In this document: one piece after another, positions 20,415-29,797 of the stretch
How the letters are laid out: each line of letters begins with the position of its first letter
Numbering within the stretch: the stretch's first letter is position 1
Origin: Devosia sp. SD17-2
GTDB lineage: Bacteria; Pseudomonadota; Alphaproteobacteria; Rhizobiales; Devosiaceae
DNA: 64,000 nt
Assembly (NCBI RefSeq): GCF_029201565.1
Contig: NZ_CP104002.1
Coordinates: forward strand, 2,373,001-2,437,000
Direction: 5' to 3'
Notes under the pieces: model-generated
The model's input: only the letters and a program-made list of their open reading frames with translations
What the model was told of the DNA's origin: nothing
Databases searched by the model: none
Program-made: the position numbers and the translations under genes

Positions 20415-21491
20415 ATGTCCGACGCACAAAACCTGCCATCAAATAGTCTTTCGTACAAGCAGGCTGGGGTCGATATCGATGCCGGCAATGCCCTTGTCGA
20501 GGCCATCAAGCCCGCAGTGAAATCGACGCGTCGGCCCGGCGCCGATGGAGAGATCGGCGGTTTCGGTGGTCTGTTCGATCTCAAGGCCGCCGGTTTTGTC
20601 GATCCTGTCCTCGTTGCCGCCAATGACGGCGTGGGCACCAAGCTCAAGATTGCCATCGACACCGGCAAGCACGACACCATCGGCCAGGATCTGGTCGCCA
20701 TGTGCGTCAACGACCTCATCGTCCAGGGCGCAGAGCCGCTGTTTTTCCTCGACTATTTTGCCACTGGCAAGCTCGACGTCGAACAGGGCACGGCCATCGT
20801 CAACGGCATCGCCCATGGCTGCCGCCTCGCCGGCTGCGCGCTGATCGGCGGCGAGACCGCTGAAATGCCCGGCATGTACCAGGGCAATGACTATGATCTG
20901 GCTGGTTTTGCGGTCGGCGCCGCCGAGCGAGGTGCCCTGCTTCCCCGCAAGGACATTGCCGCCGGCGACGTGCTCGTCGCCGTGGCCTCCTCGGGCGTCC
21001 ACTCCAATGGCTACTCGCTGGTCCGCAAGATCGTCGAAGTGTCCGGCCTCGCCTGGGATGCTCCGGCGCCCTTCGCCGAAGGCAAGACGCTGGCTGAAGC
21101 CTTGCTCGAGCCGACCCGCATCTATGTGAAGTCGATCCTTGCCGCCCTCAAGGCCGGTCACGGCATCAAGGCGCTCGCCCACATCACCGGCGGCGGCTTC
21201 ATCGACAATATTCCCCGCGTCCTGCCAGATCATCTGGCCGCTGATATCGATCTCGGCGCCGTCAGCGTTCCGGCCGTCTTCGGCTGGCTGGCAAAGGTTG
21301 GCGGCATGGACGAGCGCGAAATGCTCCGCACCTTCAACTGCGGCGTGGGCATGCTGGTGGCCGTGGCCCCAGCCGACGCTGAAAAGCTCGTGGAAAGCCT
21401 CACTGCATCAGGTGAAACCGCTGCCATCGTCGGCGCCCTCACCGAGCGCACTGGCGAAGCCGTGACCTTCCGCGGCGCGCTCAAGCTGTGA
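20415..21491 (+). CDS. purM: Phosphoribosylformylglycinamidine cyclo-ligase (AIR synthetase)
   Basis: Closes the imidazole ring in step five of purine synthesis using ATP. The 358 residues carry the PurM N-terminal signature ([20 protein letters not shown]), the dimer and ATP-binding segment [25 protein letters not shown], and the C-terminal [16 protein letters not shown]. The next gene, purN, starts in a GTGA overlap with the purM stop. It is divergent from perM with about 130 bases between starts for both promoters. Confidence 0.97.
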   Translation: MSDAQNLPSNSLSYKQAGVDIDAGNALVEAIKPAVKSTRRPGADGEIGGFGGLFDLKAAGFVDPVLVAANDGVGTKLKIAIDTGKHDTIGQDLVAMCVNDLIVQGAEPLFFLDYFATGKLDVEQGTAIVNGIAHGCRLAGCALIGGETAEMPGMYQGNDYDLAGFAVGAAERGALLPRKDIAAGDVLVAVASSGVHSNGYSLVRKIVEVSGLAWDAPAPFAEGKTLAEALLEPTRIYVKSILAALKAGHGIKALAHITGGGFIDNIPRVLPDHLAADIDLGAVSVPAVFGWLAKVGGMDEREMLRTFNCGVGMLVAVAPADAEKLVESLTASGETAAIVGALTERTGEAVTFRGALKL

Positions 21492-22066
21492 GCCGCAAGA
21501 AAGTCGGCGTACTGATCTCAGGGCGCGGATCGAACATGTCCGCGCTCATCGAGGCTGCCAAGGCTCCTGACTATCCGGCTGAAATCGTTGGTGTTTTATC
21601 CAACCGGGCATCAGCGGTCGGGCTACAGGTTGCAGCCGCCGAAGGCATTGCCACGGCCTCTCTTGCGCAGAGCAAGTTCCTGTCGCGGGACATGTTCGAA
21701 GACACAGTCACCCAGGTTCTCGAAAGCTGGGAGGTCGACATCGTCTGCCTTGCCGGCTTCATGCGCATCCTTGGCGAGGACTTCGTCAACCGCTGGGCCG
21801 GTCGGATGATTAACATCCACCCGTCCCTGCTGCCACTCTATAAGGGCCTCGACACCCACGCACGGGCCATCGCCGATGGCGCTACCGAACATGGCTGCAC
21901 GGTCCATTATGTGACACCCGGCCTCGACGAGGGTGAGGCAATCCTGCAGGCCAAGGTCCCGGTTCTTGCCGGTGACACGCCGGAGACCCTGTCGACCCGT
22001 GTGCTGGTCGAAGAGCACCGCATCTACCCCGAAGCGCTCAAGATCCTGGCGAACCGCCTGCCCTGA
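21488..22066 (+). CDS. purN: Phosphoribosylglycinamide formyltransferase
   Basis: Transfers the formyl group from 10-formyl-tetrahydrofolate to GAR in step three of purine synthesis. 192 residues, starting with GTG inside the purM stop (GTGA), so translation is coupled. The N-terminal [14 protein letters not shown] phosphate loop, the catalytic [19 protein letters not shown] region and [13 protein letters not shown] are all intact. Normal family length. Confidence 0.97.
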   Translation: MSRKKVGVLISGRGSNMSALIEAAKAPDYPAEIVGVLSNRASAVGLQVAAAEGIATASLAQSKFLSRDMFEDTVTQVLESWEVDIVCLAGFMRILGEDFVNRWAGRMINIHPSLLPLYKGLDTHARAIADGATEHGCTVHYVTPGLDEGEAILQAKVPVLAGDTPETLSTRVLVEEHRIYPEALKILANRLP

Positions 22067-22077
22067 TCGGGCAGGCG
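22055..22077 (+). terminator. Hairpin at the purN stop codon
   Basis: CGCCTGCCC pairs with GGGCAGGCG across a five-base loop containing the purN TGA. No T-run follows, so this is a possible factor-assisted terminator or a 3' end stabiliser. Confidence 0.4.
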
Positions 22078-22172
22078 CAGTTCATCACCAGAATTGATCA
22101 CCTCATCGTCAAATTCGGTTCGACCTTTGTTCGGGCCGGGCGTAGCGTCCGGCGTCTTTCGAGGATGCTGTT

Positions 22173-23063
22173 ATGAGTCTGCGCGATTGGTCCTGGATCA
22201 TTCTTCTGGGCGCCATCTGGGGTTGCTCCTTTGTCTTCAACGCCATTCTGATCCGTGAGATCGGCCCGGTCTGGGTGACGGCACTCCGCGTGTCCATCGG
22301 CGCGCTCGGGTGCTGGGTGGTCATGCTGGCGCTGAAGAAATCCGTGCCACGCGATCCCAAGCTCTGGCTGCAGCTGGCTGGCCTTGGCGTCATCGCCTAT
22401 GCCATTCCCTTCGCGCTCTTCCCGCTCGCCCAAGCGCATCTCGCCAGCGGCATTGCTGCCATCATCAATGCGCTGACGCCGATGGTCACCGCGCTGATCT
22501 CCCATTTCTGGCTGGGCGGCGAAAAAGCCTCGCGGACCAAATTCACCGGCGTCGCCATCGGCTTTGTCGGCGCGTCGATCCTCGTGTCCCCAGCGCTGAC
22601 CTCAGGCGGCTCATCGCAGCTCTGGGCCGTCGCCGCCTGCCTTGGCGCCACGCTCTGCTATGCGCTCTCGCTCAATATCACGCGCAGCTACAAGCACATC
22701 GAGCCAACCGCGTTTGCAGCCATGGCCTTGACCGGTGCCGCCGTCATCGCGGTGCCCGTCGCTTTTCTCACAGAAGGCGTTCCGGTGATCACCCGAGCCG
22801 AATCCTGGGGCGCGGCGATCGCTATTGGCCTGCTCTCGACCGCCTTTACCTTCCAGATCATGTACCGGATCCTTCCCCGCGTCGGCGCTACCAATTTCGC
22901 CACCACCACCTTCATCGCCCCGATATCGGCCCTGCTGATCGGCGTGACGGTTCTCGGCGAAACCATCCTGCCCATTCAGATCATCGGCATGGTGGTGATC
23001 TTCTTCGGTCTCTTCTTCATCGACGGCCGCATTCGACACCTCTGGAAAGCCGCACGAGGCTGA
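22173..23063 (+). CDS. DMT-superfamily (EamA) permease
   Basis: A 296-residue inner-membrane protein with two EamA repeats and about ten hydrophobic helices. The first repeat starts at residue 7 (WSWIILLGAIWGCSFVFNAIL), the second near 150 (LWAVAACLGATLCYALSLNI). Such proteins export metabolites or amino acids, but the substrate cannot be inferred here. It follows purN after about 105 bases and probably has its own promoter. Length and helix number are normal for the family. Confidence 0.87.
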   Translation: MSLRDWSWIILLGAIWGCSFVFNAILIREIGPVWVTALRVSIGALGCWVVMLALKKSVPRDPKLWLQLAGLGVIAYAIPFALFPLAQAHLASGIAAIINALTPMVTALISHFWLGGEKASRTKFTGVAIGFVGASILVSPALTSGGSSQLWAVAACLGATLCYALSLNITRSYKHIEPTAFAAMALTGAAVIAVPVAFLTEGVPVITRAESWGAAIAIGLLSTAFTFQIMYRILPRVGATNFATTTFIAPISALLIGVTVLGETILPIQIIGMVVIFFGLFFIDGRIRHLWKAARG

Positions 23064-23107
23064 CTTAGGATCACGCTGTCGCCGGCTCCACCGGTGGCAG
23101 GAGGTCC

Positions 23108-23692
23108 GTGTCCATGTACATCAAGACCATCACCCCTGACGACGCCACAGGCGCCGTCGCCGATATCTACAAGGCCGAGATCGACGCGATGGGCCGCGTC
23201 ATGGAGGCCACTCAGTGCTGGTCGGCTCGACCCGACATGCTGGTCCCGATCGAAAACCTGCTTCACCAGATGCGCGACGGGTTCTCCCTTGGCCTCGAGA
23301 ACTTCCGCCTGATCACGCTGATCGTCGCCAAGCACGTCCCCTCGAGCTATTGCTCGCATGTCTATTTCAAGTCGCTGTCGCAGATGCTCGGCCGGGACAA
23401 GACCCTTGCCATCCAGGCCGATTATCGCACGGCTGGGCTGAGTGACCAGCAGGTCGCCATGCTGGCCTACGCCGAACAGATCACCCTCGATGCCTCCCGC
23501 ATCACCGCGGCCGATATCGGCGCATTGCGCTCCGTCGGCCTCACCGATCTCAACATCGCAGACATCGCGCTGGCGGCATCATTCCGCAATTTTCTCAGCC
23601 GCTATTTTGATGCCGTCGGGGCCACCGTCGAGCCGGAGTTTCTCGATGCCGATCCCGCCGTGCGCGCTCGCATGGCCGTGGGTAAACAGTAG
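23108..23692 (+). CDS. AhpD-like / carboxymuconolactone decarboxylase-fold protein
   Basis: A 194-residue, mostly helical protein resembling the uncharacterised peroxidase-related branch of the AhpD/CMD fold. The region around residue 65-85 (RLITLIVAKHVPSSYCSHVYFKSL) matches the place of the CxxC-x2-H active site, but only one cysteine (YCSH) is present. A classical AhpD disulfide cycle is therefore not possible with visible residues. The second half (QVAMLAYAEQITLDASRITAADIGALRSVGLTD) is typical of this family's helical hairpin. It starts with GTG, with an ATG two codons later. Function unknown. Confidence 0.7.
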   Translation: MSMYIKTITPDDATGAVADIYKAEIDAMGRVMEATQCWSARPDMLVPIENLLHQMRDGFSLGLENFRLITLIVAKHVPSSYCSHVYFKSLSQMLGRDKTLAIQADYRTAGLSDQQVAMLAYAEQITLDASRITAADIGALRSVGLTDLNIADIALAASFRNFLSRYFDAVGATVEPEFLDADPAVRARMAVGKQ

Positions 23693-23744
23693 CGGCAGAC
23701 GGAACTCCGGGGCGGCCCTGCCGTTAAGCTGGCGGAGGTACACC

Positions 23745-23954
23745 ATGACCACGCCCCGACCCGATATCGACCCGCACGCCCCGCCCGAAAATGAGCCGGC
23801 GCCCGATCCGGATTTCCCGCAGCCCGGTCAACCGGGCCAGCCTGGACCGGTACAGTTCCCGACGCCTGACCAGCCGGGCACATCCCCCGAACCAGCGCCG
23901 TCGCCAGAAATCCCGCCCCTGCCGAACGATGTGCCCCGCCCGATGGAGATCTGA
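23745..23954 (+). CDS. Small proline-rich acidic protein (first of a pair)
   Basis: A 69-residue open frame with a strong GGCGGAGG ribosome-binding site 5-6 bases before the ATG. Prolines make up roughly 40 percent of residues, with an irregular PQPGQPGQPGP block in the middle, and acidic residues near the start (PDIDPHAPPENEP). No hydrophobic or catalytic region is visible, so it is probably intrinsically disordered. It is followed after two bases by a second small proline-rich frame. I do not recognise the family; expression is supported only by the ribosome-binding site and the tandem arrangement. Confidence 0.55.
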   Translation: MTTPRPDIDPHAPPENEPAPDPDFPQPGQPGQPGPVQFPTPDQPGTSPEPAPSPEIPPLPNDVPRPMEI

Positions 23955-23956
23955 AA

Positions 23957-24145
23957 ATGGATCCGAATAAAAACAACGAGCCGGACATTCCTGTCCGGCC
24001 CGCCAAGCCTCAACCACCCATGCCCGTCCACCTGCCCACGGGGGATGCGGAGCATCCGCATTCATCCCCTTTGCGCCACGATGGCGAGGACGAGGGTATC
24101 GACCCCAATCTCCCGCCCGAGCCCGGTCACGACATCAATCCCTGA
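23957..24145 (+). CDS. Small proline-rich acidic protein (second of a pair)
   Basis: 62 residues starting two bases after the previous stop. It is rich in Pro, Asp, Glu, Asn and His (MDPNKNNEPDIPVRPAKPQP), and ends in GIDPNLPPEPGHDINP. Composition resembles the preceding protein, but an alignment by eye shows no extended identity. It contains no cysteine, no hydrophobic helix and no signal peptide. It ends two bases before the convergent YqhA-family gene. Function unknown. Confidence 0.5.
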   Translation: MDPNKNNEPDIPVRPAKPQPPMPVHLPTGDAEHPHSSPLRHDGEDEGIDPNLPPEPGHDINP

Positions 24146-24147
24146 TG

Positions 24148-24699
24148 TCAGTGGGAGGTGTGGATCTTGCTCAGGAAGTAGGTCAGCGCTGCAATCACCA
24201 GAGCGCTGGCACCGCCGAGATAAAGAATGTCGATCCCGCCAGCCGACGTAATCGCACGGCCAAGGAAATAGACCGCGAGCACCGTCACCGCGACGCCCAC
24301 CAGCTTTGACTTCAGATCATCCAGCGTCCGGATGCGGAGCCAGTTTGGCAGCTCGAGGTCCTGGTCAAAATAGAGCTGATAGAGCCCCAGCGACACCACC
24401 TGCACGACAGTCGCGAGCAGGAACAGGTCCACGAGCTCAATGGCATGCAGCAGCGCCTCGTCGTGGCTCAACCGGTGATCGACCGAAAAGAAGAGGCCAT
24501 CGAGGAAATGCCAGGTCTCGAACGCGCCATAGACCATCAGCGCCAGTGAGGCGGCCATGGTCGCCAGTACCGGGATGAGGATAACGCCACTGAACAGCTT
24601 GCCGATCAGCCTAATGATCCAGGGCGCCTTGTGATCCACAAAGGCCGCCCCGATGGAGGTGGAACGGGAGGACCGTTCCTTTTCCGGTTCAATAGTCAA
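24148..24699 (-). CDS. YqhA-family (UPF0114) membrane protein
   Basis: About 183 residues with four hydrophobic segments: roughly 32-55, 82-108, 130-150 and 158-175. The family-typical cytoplasmic loop DDLKSKLVGVAVTVLAVYFLGR is present. The start is uncertain. A TTG lying two bases past the gatB stop (GGGA nine bases upstream) is preferred; a TTG five codons earlier overlaps gatB. Both imply coupling to gatB translation. The family has no settled function. Confidence 0.78.
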   Translation of the reverse strand: MTIEPEKERSSRSTSIGAAFVDHKAPWIIRLIGKLFSGVILIPVLATMAASLALMVYGAFETWHFLDGLFFSVDHRLSHDEALLHAIELVDLFLLATVVQVVSLGLYQLYFDQDLELPNWLRIRTLDDLKSKLVGVAVTVLAVYFLGRAITSAGGIDILYLGGASALVIAALTYFLSKIHTSH

Positions 24700-24700
24700 T

Positions 24701-26200
24701 CTATTCGATCCCAAGCTTCTGCTTCATCAAATCGTTGAGCGCCTGAGGGTTGGCCTTGCCACCCGAAGCCTTCATCGCCTGACCGACAAACCAGCCGATC
24801 ATGGTCGGCTTGGCCTTGACCTTCTCGACCTGATCGGGATTGGCGGCGATGATTTCGTCGACGATCTTTTCGATCGCACCGAGATCGGTCACCTGCTTGA
24901 GGCCACGACGCTCGACGATCTCGGCCGGATCGCCCTCGGGCTCCTCGGAGATGAGAATCTGCAGCACGTCCTTGCCGCCCTTGGACGAGATCGTCCCGGC
25001 CGCAATCAGGTCCACAAGGCCCGCGATCTGGGACGGCTGGAGATGGGTTTCCCAAACGGCCAGACCCTGGCTGTTGGCAAAGGCCGCCACGTCGGCGTTG
25101 AGAATGTTCGCCACGGCCTTGCCGTCGCGCTTGGTGCCACCAAAAGCCACGCAGGCCTCATAGTAGTCAGCCGTTTCGCGCTCGAGCGTCAGCACCATGG
25201 CGTCATAGGCAGTCACGCCATAATCGGCGATGAAACGAGCCTGCTTTTCGTCCGGCAGTTCCGGCAGGTGCTGGGCCAGCTCGGCGATGAAGGCATCGTC
25301 GAATTCGAGCGGCAGCAGGTCCGGATCGGGGAAGTAGCGATAGTCATGCGCTTCTTCCTTGGAGCGCATCGACCGGGTCTCGCCGTTCTTCGGGTCGAAC
25401 AGGCGGGTTTCCTGGTCGATTGAACCACCGTCTTCCAGGATGTCGATCTGGCGGCGCGCCTCATATTCGATGGCCATGCCGGCAAAGCGGATCGAGTTGA
25501 CGTTCTTGATCTCGCAACGCGTACCGAATTCACCACCCGGACGGCGCACGGAGACGTTCACGTCGGCGCGCATGGAGCCCTGCTCCATATTGCCGTCGCA
25601 TGTGCCGAGATAGCGCAGGATGGTGCGCAGCTTGGCCAGATAGGCCTTGGCTTCTTCCGACGAGCGCAGATCAGGCTTGGAGACGATTTCCATCAGCGCC
25701 ACGCCCGACCGGTTGAGGTCGACAAAGCTCATGTTCGGGTGCTGGTCGTGGATCGACTTGCCGGCGTCCTGCTCGAGGTGCAGGCGCTCGATACCGATCT
25801 CGATCTGCTCGCCGTCGACGTCGAGCAAAACCTTGCCCTCGCCCACGATCGGGTCCTTGAACTGGGAGATCTGGTAGCCCTGCGGCAGGTCCGGATAGAA
25901 ATAATTCTTGCGGTCAAACACCGAGCGCTTGTTGATCTGGGCCTTGAGCCCGAGACCAGTCCGCACGGCCTGGCGCACGCATTCCTCATTGATGACGGGC
26001 AGCATGCCGGGCATGGCGGCGTCAACGAAGCTCACATTGGCATTGGGGGGATTGCCGAAGGCGGTCGAGGATCCCGAGAACAGCTTGCTCTCGCTCGTCA
26101 CCTGCGCATGCACTTCCATGCCGATGATCACTTCCCAATCGCCGGTGGAACCGGAAATCAGGCGCTTCTTGTCGGGGGTGCGGGTATCGACGAGTGTCAC
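24701..26200 (-). CDS. gatB: Asp-tRNA(Asn)/Glu-tRNA(Gln) amidotransferase subunit B
   Basis: Kinase and tRNA-binding subunit that phosphorylates misacylated Asp/Glu-tRNA before amidation by GatA. I use a GTG start ([14 protein letters not shown]), which has AGGA eight bases upstream. The frame is open further upstream but without similarity. The cradle domain begins [24 protein letters not shown], with [22 protein letters not shown] and the [19 protein letters not shown] region. The C-terminal YqeY-like tail ends [16 protein letters not shown]. It is separate from gatA and gatC, which lie about 2 kb upstream on the same strand. Confidence 0.96.
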   Translation of the reverse strand: MTLVDTRTPDKKRLISGSTGDWEVIIGMEVHAQVTSESKLFSGSSTAFGNPPNANVSFVDAAMPGMLPVINEECVRQAVRTGLGLKAQINKRSVFDRKNYFYPDLPQGYQISQFKDPIVGEGKVLLDVDGEQIEIGIERLHLEQDAGKSIHDQHPNMSFVDLNRSGVALMEIVSKPDLRSSEEAKAYLAKLRTILRYLGTCDGNMEQGSMRADVNVSVRRPGGEFGTRCEIKNVNSIRFAGMAIEYEARRQIDILEDGGSIDQETRLFDPKNGETRSMRSKEEAHDYRYFPDPDLLPLEFDDAFIAELAQHLPELPDEKQARFIADYGVTAYDAMVLTLERETADYYEACVAFGGTKRDGKAVANILNADVAAFANSQGLAVWETHLQPSQIAGLVDLIAAGTISSKGGKDVLQILISEEPEGDPAEIVERRGLKQVTDLGAIEKIVDEIIAANPDQVEKVKAKPTMIGWFVGQAMKASGGKANPQALNDLMKQKLGIE

Positions 26201-26290
26201 TTGGCGGTCCTGAACATCAAAGAAATTCGCTCTGTGCTTAGCGGGCTTGGCCCGGCGTTGCAACAGTCACGGCAGCCATGGAACAGGGAC

Positions 26291-26800
26291 TTATTCGCCG
26301 TATTGGTCGCCGGAAAGCGGGTTCAGGCGTTTTTCGAGATGCACGCTCATGAAACTCTGGCGTACATCGCCGTCGCTGCCGCGCAGCGCCATGATCCTGT
26401 AGCCCTGCCGCTCGTAGAAGCGCACCGCCCGCACATTGTCGGCTGGTGTCTCGAGATGCACGCGCTCGGCGCCTTCGAGTTCGAGCATGACTTCCATGCG
26501 GCTGAGCAGTTCCCTGCCCACGCCCTGCCCCTGGCATTCGGGTGCGACGAAGAGAAAGGGGATATAATTGCGGCGCGGGATACGGGAGCACCAGCCGACC
26601 AGTTCCTGCTCGTGGCTAGCGATGATGGCATGCTGCCACCCGAGCGCTGCGGCCTGGGAGAGGCGCCGCCGCTCCGATTCGCGCATCATCGGCGCTTCGG
26701 TCAGCAGCGGCAGGATGCCGGTTTCCCAGGCCTCATAGGCAAGCGTGGCCATGCGCGGCGCATCGGCGAGTTCGGCTTTTCGTATCGCTGTCCGGGGCAC
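26291..26800 (-). CDS. GNAT-family N-acetyltransferase
   Basis: 169 residues from a GTG start with GGGAG upstream. Acetyl-CoA-binding motif A reads FLFVAPECQGQGVGRELLSRM, followed by LHVETP-like LETPADNVRAVRFYERQGYRIM (motif B). The acceptor is unknown. It lies 90 bases upstream of gatB on the same strand and 46 bases after the chorismate mutase. The YjhX-like toxin gene lies 600 bases away on the other strand. E. coli YjhX is neutralised by a GNAT protein (YjhQ), but I see nothing that specifically links this one. Confidence 0.83.
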   Translation of the reverse strand: MPRTAIRKAELADAPRMATLAYEAWETGILPLLTEAPMMRESERRRLSQAAALGWQHAIIASHEQELVGWCSRIPRRNYIPFLFVAPECQGQGVGRELLSRMEVMLELEGAERVHLETPADNVRAVRFYERQGYRIMALRGSDGDVRQSFMSVHLEKRLNPLSGDQYGE

Positions 26801-26846
26801 GACGAACTCCCGTGGCCGCCTGTCACGGCGCCACAGGGCGCCGATA

Positions 26847-27161
26847 TCACCGAGCGCGGCGGCGCGCTGCGATGATGCCCTTTTCGTAATTGATGTTCCA
26901 GTCGATCAGGGTCCGCCAGATAAGTTCCGCCTGATCTTCGTCCAAATCAAGGTCAAGACTGCGTCCGCGCACCTTATTGATCACTGCCTCGATGCGCACG
27001 GCGTCAAATGCCTCGTGCGGATCGGTCTTGATCTCGGCCATGCGCGTCACATAGGCGTGCCGCTCCGCGAACAGCGTCAGCAGCGCCTGGTCGACCCGAT
27101 CAATCTCGGCGCGCACATCGTCTTTGGTTTCGCATTCGGCGGGCAGTTTGGCAGCGGTCAC
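26847..27161 (-). CDS. Chorismate mutase, AroQ type
   Basis: Converts chorismate to prephenate for Phe and Tyr synthesis. 104 residues, all helical, from a GTG with GAGGAAA upstream. The AroQ pattern is visible: the first helix VRAEIDRVDQALLTLFAERHAYVTRMAEIK, then DAVRIEAVINKVRGRSLDLDLDEDQAELIWRTLIDWNINYEKG. The key Arg (near AERHAYVTRM), Lys (AEIK) and Glu (AELIWR) positions fit. It is a stand-alone cytoplasmic enzyme. The N-terminal extension seen with an upstream start is not conserved-looking. Confidence 0.87.
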   Translation of the reverse strand: MTAAKLPAECETKDDVRAEIDRVDQALLTLFAERHAYVTRMAEIKTDPHEAFDAVRIEAVINKVRGRSLDLDLDEDQAELIWRTLIDWNINYEKGIIAARRRAR

Positions 27162-27302
27162 GGGCTTTCCTCGACATTTTGTGTGGCAGGTGTGCACCGC
27201 CCGACGGGCGATTTCAACCGCATCACAGCCAAAATCTGGACGAATTCTCCCGGCTCCGCTAGACCAAAAGCCATGTCCAGTCAGTTTGAGATTGTCTGAT
27301 TA

Positions 27303-27321
27303 CCCATCCAATCAGGATGGG
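27303..27321. repeat. CCCATCC/GGATGGG hairpin, two copies in window
   Basis: A perfect seven-base inverted repeat with a five-base loop. The same arms with an eight-base loop occur at 32213-32234, in front of pyrB. It lies between the chorismate mutase start and yjhX. Confidence 0.35.
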
Positions 27322-27425
27322 GCCGAATAAACCACCTGCCGCCGTGCGTGATGCCGTCGGCGGGTATCGTTTGTTCGCGGCCATATGCCTTCGGTATGCG
27401 GCCGCCCTTCGACACTCCAGACACA

Positions 27426-27668
27426 ATGAACATTTCACGAGACGAACGGCGCGTTCTCAACGCGCTCTCCCTTGGCGGGAAGATTGCGATTCTCCGCGAC
27501 GATGATGGCCGCGCCATCGACGTCGAATGCTACAGCCGCGAAGGCTGGCTCCTCTCCAACTGCACATTCGACCTTTTCAAGCGCCTGCGCGCCAAGAAGG
27601 TGATCGCGTCCAAAGGCGGAGAGGCCTACCGCATCACCCGCACCGGCCTCGGCCTGCTGCGCGCATAG
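27426..27668 (+). CDS. yjhX: YjhX/TopAI-family protein (UPF0386)
   Basis: 80 residues matching the YjhX family along its whole length: MNISRDERRVLNALSLGG at the start, the hallmark CYSREGWLLSNCTFDLFKRLR, and YRITRTGLGLLRA at the end. E. coli YjhX (TopAI) is a toxin that binds and inhibits DNA topoisomerase I and is paired with the GNAT protein YjhQ. Here no adjacent same-strand partner is seen. Nearest are a GNAT gene 0.6 kb away on the other strand and topA 10.6 kb downstream. Toxicity is therefore unproven. A REP-like palindrome follows the stop codon. Confidence 0.85.
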   Translation: MNISRDERRVLNALSLGGKIAILRDDDGRAIDVECYSREGWLLSNCTFDLFKRLRAKKVIASKGGEAYRITRTGLGLLRA

Positions 27669-27692
27669 CGGGCCCCCATAGAGGCGCCACCG

Positions 27693-27720
27693 TCATTGCC
27701 CGGTTCATCCGGGCAATCCA
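27693..27720. repeat. REP-like palindrome, intact copy
   Basis: Arms ATTGCCCGG (27695-27703) and CCGGGCAAT (27709-27717) are perfect complements around the loop TTCAT, flanked by TC before and CCA after. The same arms and flanks occur split on either side of the IS110 element (35107-35115 and 36262-36270). This copy is therefore the model for the uninterrupted target. The design resembles the abundant intergenic palindromes of alphaproteobacteria. Confidence 0.75.
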
Positions 27721-27768
27721 CGCTTGCGGAACGACCGGTGCCAACGGATTCTAGGCCGGTCACAAGCA

Positions 27769-27802
27769 ATAAAAAAGGGCCGCAGGATCTCTCCTGCGGC
27801 CC
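27769..27802 (-). terminator. Rho-independent terminator
   Basis: Eleven-base perfect stem GGGCCGCAGGA / TCCTGCGGCCC with a four-base loop, followed on the minus strand by six T. It closes the hypothetical gene at 27823-28140. Confidence 0.88.
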
Positions 27803-27822
27803 GAAATCGAGAAAGCCCAAGT

Positions 27823-28140
27823 TCAGTGCTTGGTCACTTCGCTCAGCGCTGCCGCAATGTGTTCCCATTCCTGGGCCACGCTGGCGGTCGCACGGCGCTT
27901 GCCGGCGCGACGATACCAGTAGTCGGCATTGCCCATGTCGGCTTCGATCCAATGCATCAGCGCGTGAACCCAGTCGAAAGGCTGCACGCCTTCCATGGAT
28001 TGCACGATCAGATGGGCCCGCTCCCATTCGGGACCGACGCGCAGTTCGCCGCGCTTCAGCCACCACAGGGCCTGAAGCGGCTTGCTCATGTCCTTGGGCG
28101 GCTCGGACCAATCGAGCGTAGTGAAAATATCGACGGCCAT
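27823..28140 (-). CDS. Conserved-looking hypothetical protein, 105 residues
   Basis: I do not recognise a named family. The start MAVDIFTTLDWSEPPKDM has GGGA about eight bases upstream; the frame is open further up but without a comparable site. The protein is Trp-rich (LQALWWLKRGELRVGPEWERAH, WVHALMHWIEAD, WYRRAGKRRA) and soluble, with no signal or membrane segment. The HALMHWIEADMGNADYWYRRAGK stretch looks like a compact helical domain. It is followed by a strong terminator and preceded by gatA on the same strand, about 170 bases away. Confidence 0.7.
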   Translation of the reverse strand: MAVDIFTTLDWSEPPKDMSKPLQALWWLKRGELRVGPEWERAHLIVQSMEGVQPFDWVHALMHWIEADMGNADYWYRRAGKRRATASVAQEWEHIAAALSEVTKH

Positions 28141-28312
28141 TGGCTTATTCCCTTTTGGCCCGGACGCGGCCAATGGGCGCGTCACAACCAGCTTCAACTT
28201 GTGCATGGGCGGCACATAGTGCGGATTGGCGACGCGATCAAGCGCCGCCAAGGTGTGGCTCCACCCTGCACACCGTCGAAACGGGTGAAGATGGGGCCGG
28301 CAAAAGCCACTT

Positions 28313-29797
28313 TTACCACCAGCGGGTGGGGGCGAAATCGTCGCCGGTGCTCTTTTCGATGACGCGGGCCGCGGCAAAAAGCGTCTCTTCATCGAACGGC
28401 TTGCCGATGAGCTGCAGGCCAAGCGGCAGGCCCTTGGCGTCGCGCCCGGCCGGCACGGCAATGCCCGGCAGGCCAGCCATGTTCACGGTCACGGTAAAGA
28501 TGTCGTTGAGGTACATGGCGACCGGATCGGCTGCCAGCGCCTCGTCGCCAATACCAAAGGCGGCAGAAGGCGTTGCCGGGGTCAGGATGGCGTCGACACC
28601 CGCATGGAAGGCGTCTTCAAAGTCCTTCTTGATCAGGGTGCGGACCTTCTGTGCCTTGACGTAGTAGGCGTCGAAATAGCCGGCAGACAGCACATAGGTG
28701 CCGATCATGATGCGGCGCTTGACCTCGCGGCCGAAACCGGCAGCGCGGGACAGTTCATAAAGATCGGTAATGTCCTTGCCGGAAACGCGCAGGCCATACT
28801 TCACGCCGTCATAGCGAGCGAGGTTAGACGAGGCTTCGGCGGGCGACACGACGTAGTAGGCTGGCAGCGCATATTTGGTATGCGGCAGCGAGATGTCCTT
28901 CACCGTCGCGCCCTCGGCCTTGAGCCATTCAAGGCCCTGGGTCCACAGCGCTTCGATTTCAGCGGGCATGCCATCCATGCGGTATTCGCGCGGAACACCG
29001 ATGGTGAGGCCCTTGACGCCACGCGCGACGGCGGCAGCAAAGTCAGGAACCGGAATGTCGACCGAGGTCGAATCCTTGGGGTCAAAACCCGACATCGACG
29101 TCATCAGCAGCGCCGCGTCTTCGACGGTGCGCGCGATCGGGCCAGCCTGGTCGAGCGAGGATGCATAGGCAACCGTGCCCCAGCGCGATGCACGGCCATA
29201 GGTCGGCTTGATGCCGACGGTGCCGGTGAACGCGGCCGGCTGGCGAATCGAACCACCCGTGTCCGTTGCGGTCGCGCCGGCGCACAGCCATGCGGCAACG
29301 GCGGCAGCCGAACCACCGGAAGAGCCACCGGCCACCAGCTTGGCGTCAGAGCCTTCCGCGCGGTGCGGATTGACCACCGGACCGTAATAGGAGGTCTCGT
29401 TGGACGAGCCCATGGCGAATTCGTCCATGTTGAGTTTGCCCAGCATCACGGCGCCATCGCGCCAGAGATTGGCGGTCACGGTCGATTCATACTCTGGCTT
29501 GAAGCCGTCGAGGATGTGGCTGGCCGCCTGGGTGTGAACACTTTTGGTGGCGAACAAATCCTTCACGCCCAGCGGAATGCCTTCCAATGGACCGGCTTCG
29601 CCGCGCGCCAGCTTTTCGTCGCTGGCCTTGGCCATGTCGCGCGCTTGCTCGGGCGTTGTCACCACATAGGCGTTGAGCTTGTCATTGGCGGCCTCGATGG
29701 CGTCGATATAGGAATCGGTCAGCTCGGTCGCGGTAAAGCTCTTGTCCTTGAGGCCCTTGCGGGCTTCGGCGAGGCTCAGCTTGGTCAGATCAGTCAA
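28313..29797 (-). CDS. gatA: Asp-tRNA(Asn)/Glu-tRNA(Gln) amidotransferase subunit A
   Basis: Glutaminase subunit of GatCAB, an amidase-signature enzyme that supplies ammonia to the GatB active site. 494 residues. The catalytic Lys is in GVKDLFATK. The Ser-cisSer-Lys triad region is [16 protein letters not shown] with [24 protein letters not shown]. It starts with TTG (TTGACTGAT), which overlaps the stop codon of the preceding secreted-protein gene. The usual GatA N-terminus [13 protein letters not shown] is obtained this way. It is separated from gatC by two other genes in the same operon. Confidence 0.96.
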   Translation of the reverse strand: MTDLTKLSLAEARKGLKDKSFTATELTDSYIDAIEAANDKLNAYVVTTPEQARDMAKASDEKLARGEAGPLEGIPLGVKDLFATKSVHTQAASHILDGFKPEYESTVTANLWRDGAVMLGKLNMDEFAMGSSNETSYYGPVVNPHRAEGSDAKLVAGGSSGGSAAAVAAWLCAGATATDTGGSIRQPAAFTGTVGIKPTYGRASRWGTVAYASSLDQAGPIARTVEDAALLMTSMSGFDPKDSTSVDIPVPDFAAAVARGVKGLTIGVPREYRMDGMPAEIEALWTQGLEWLKAEGATVKDISLPHTKYALPAYYVVSPAEASSNLARYDGVKYGLRVSGKDITDLYELSRAAGFGREVKRRIMIGTYVLSAGYFDAYYVKAQKVRTLIKKDFEDAFHAGVDAILTPATPSAAFGIGDEALAADPVAMYLNDIFTVTVNMAGLPGIAVPAGRDAKGLPLGLQLIGKPFDEETLFAAARVIEKSTGDDFAPTRWW

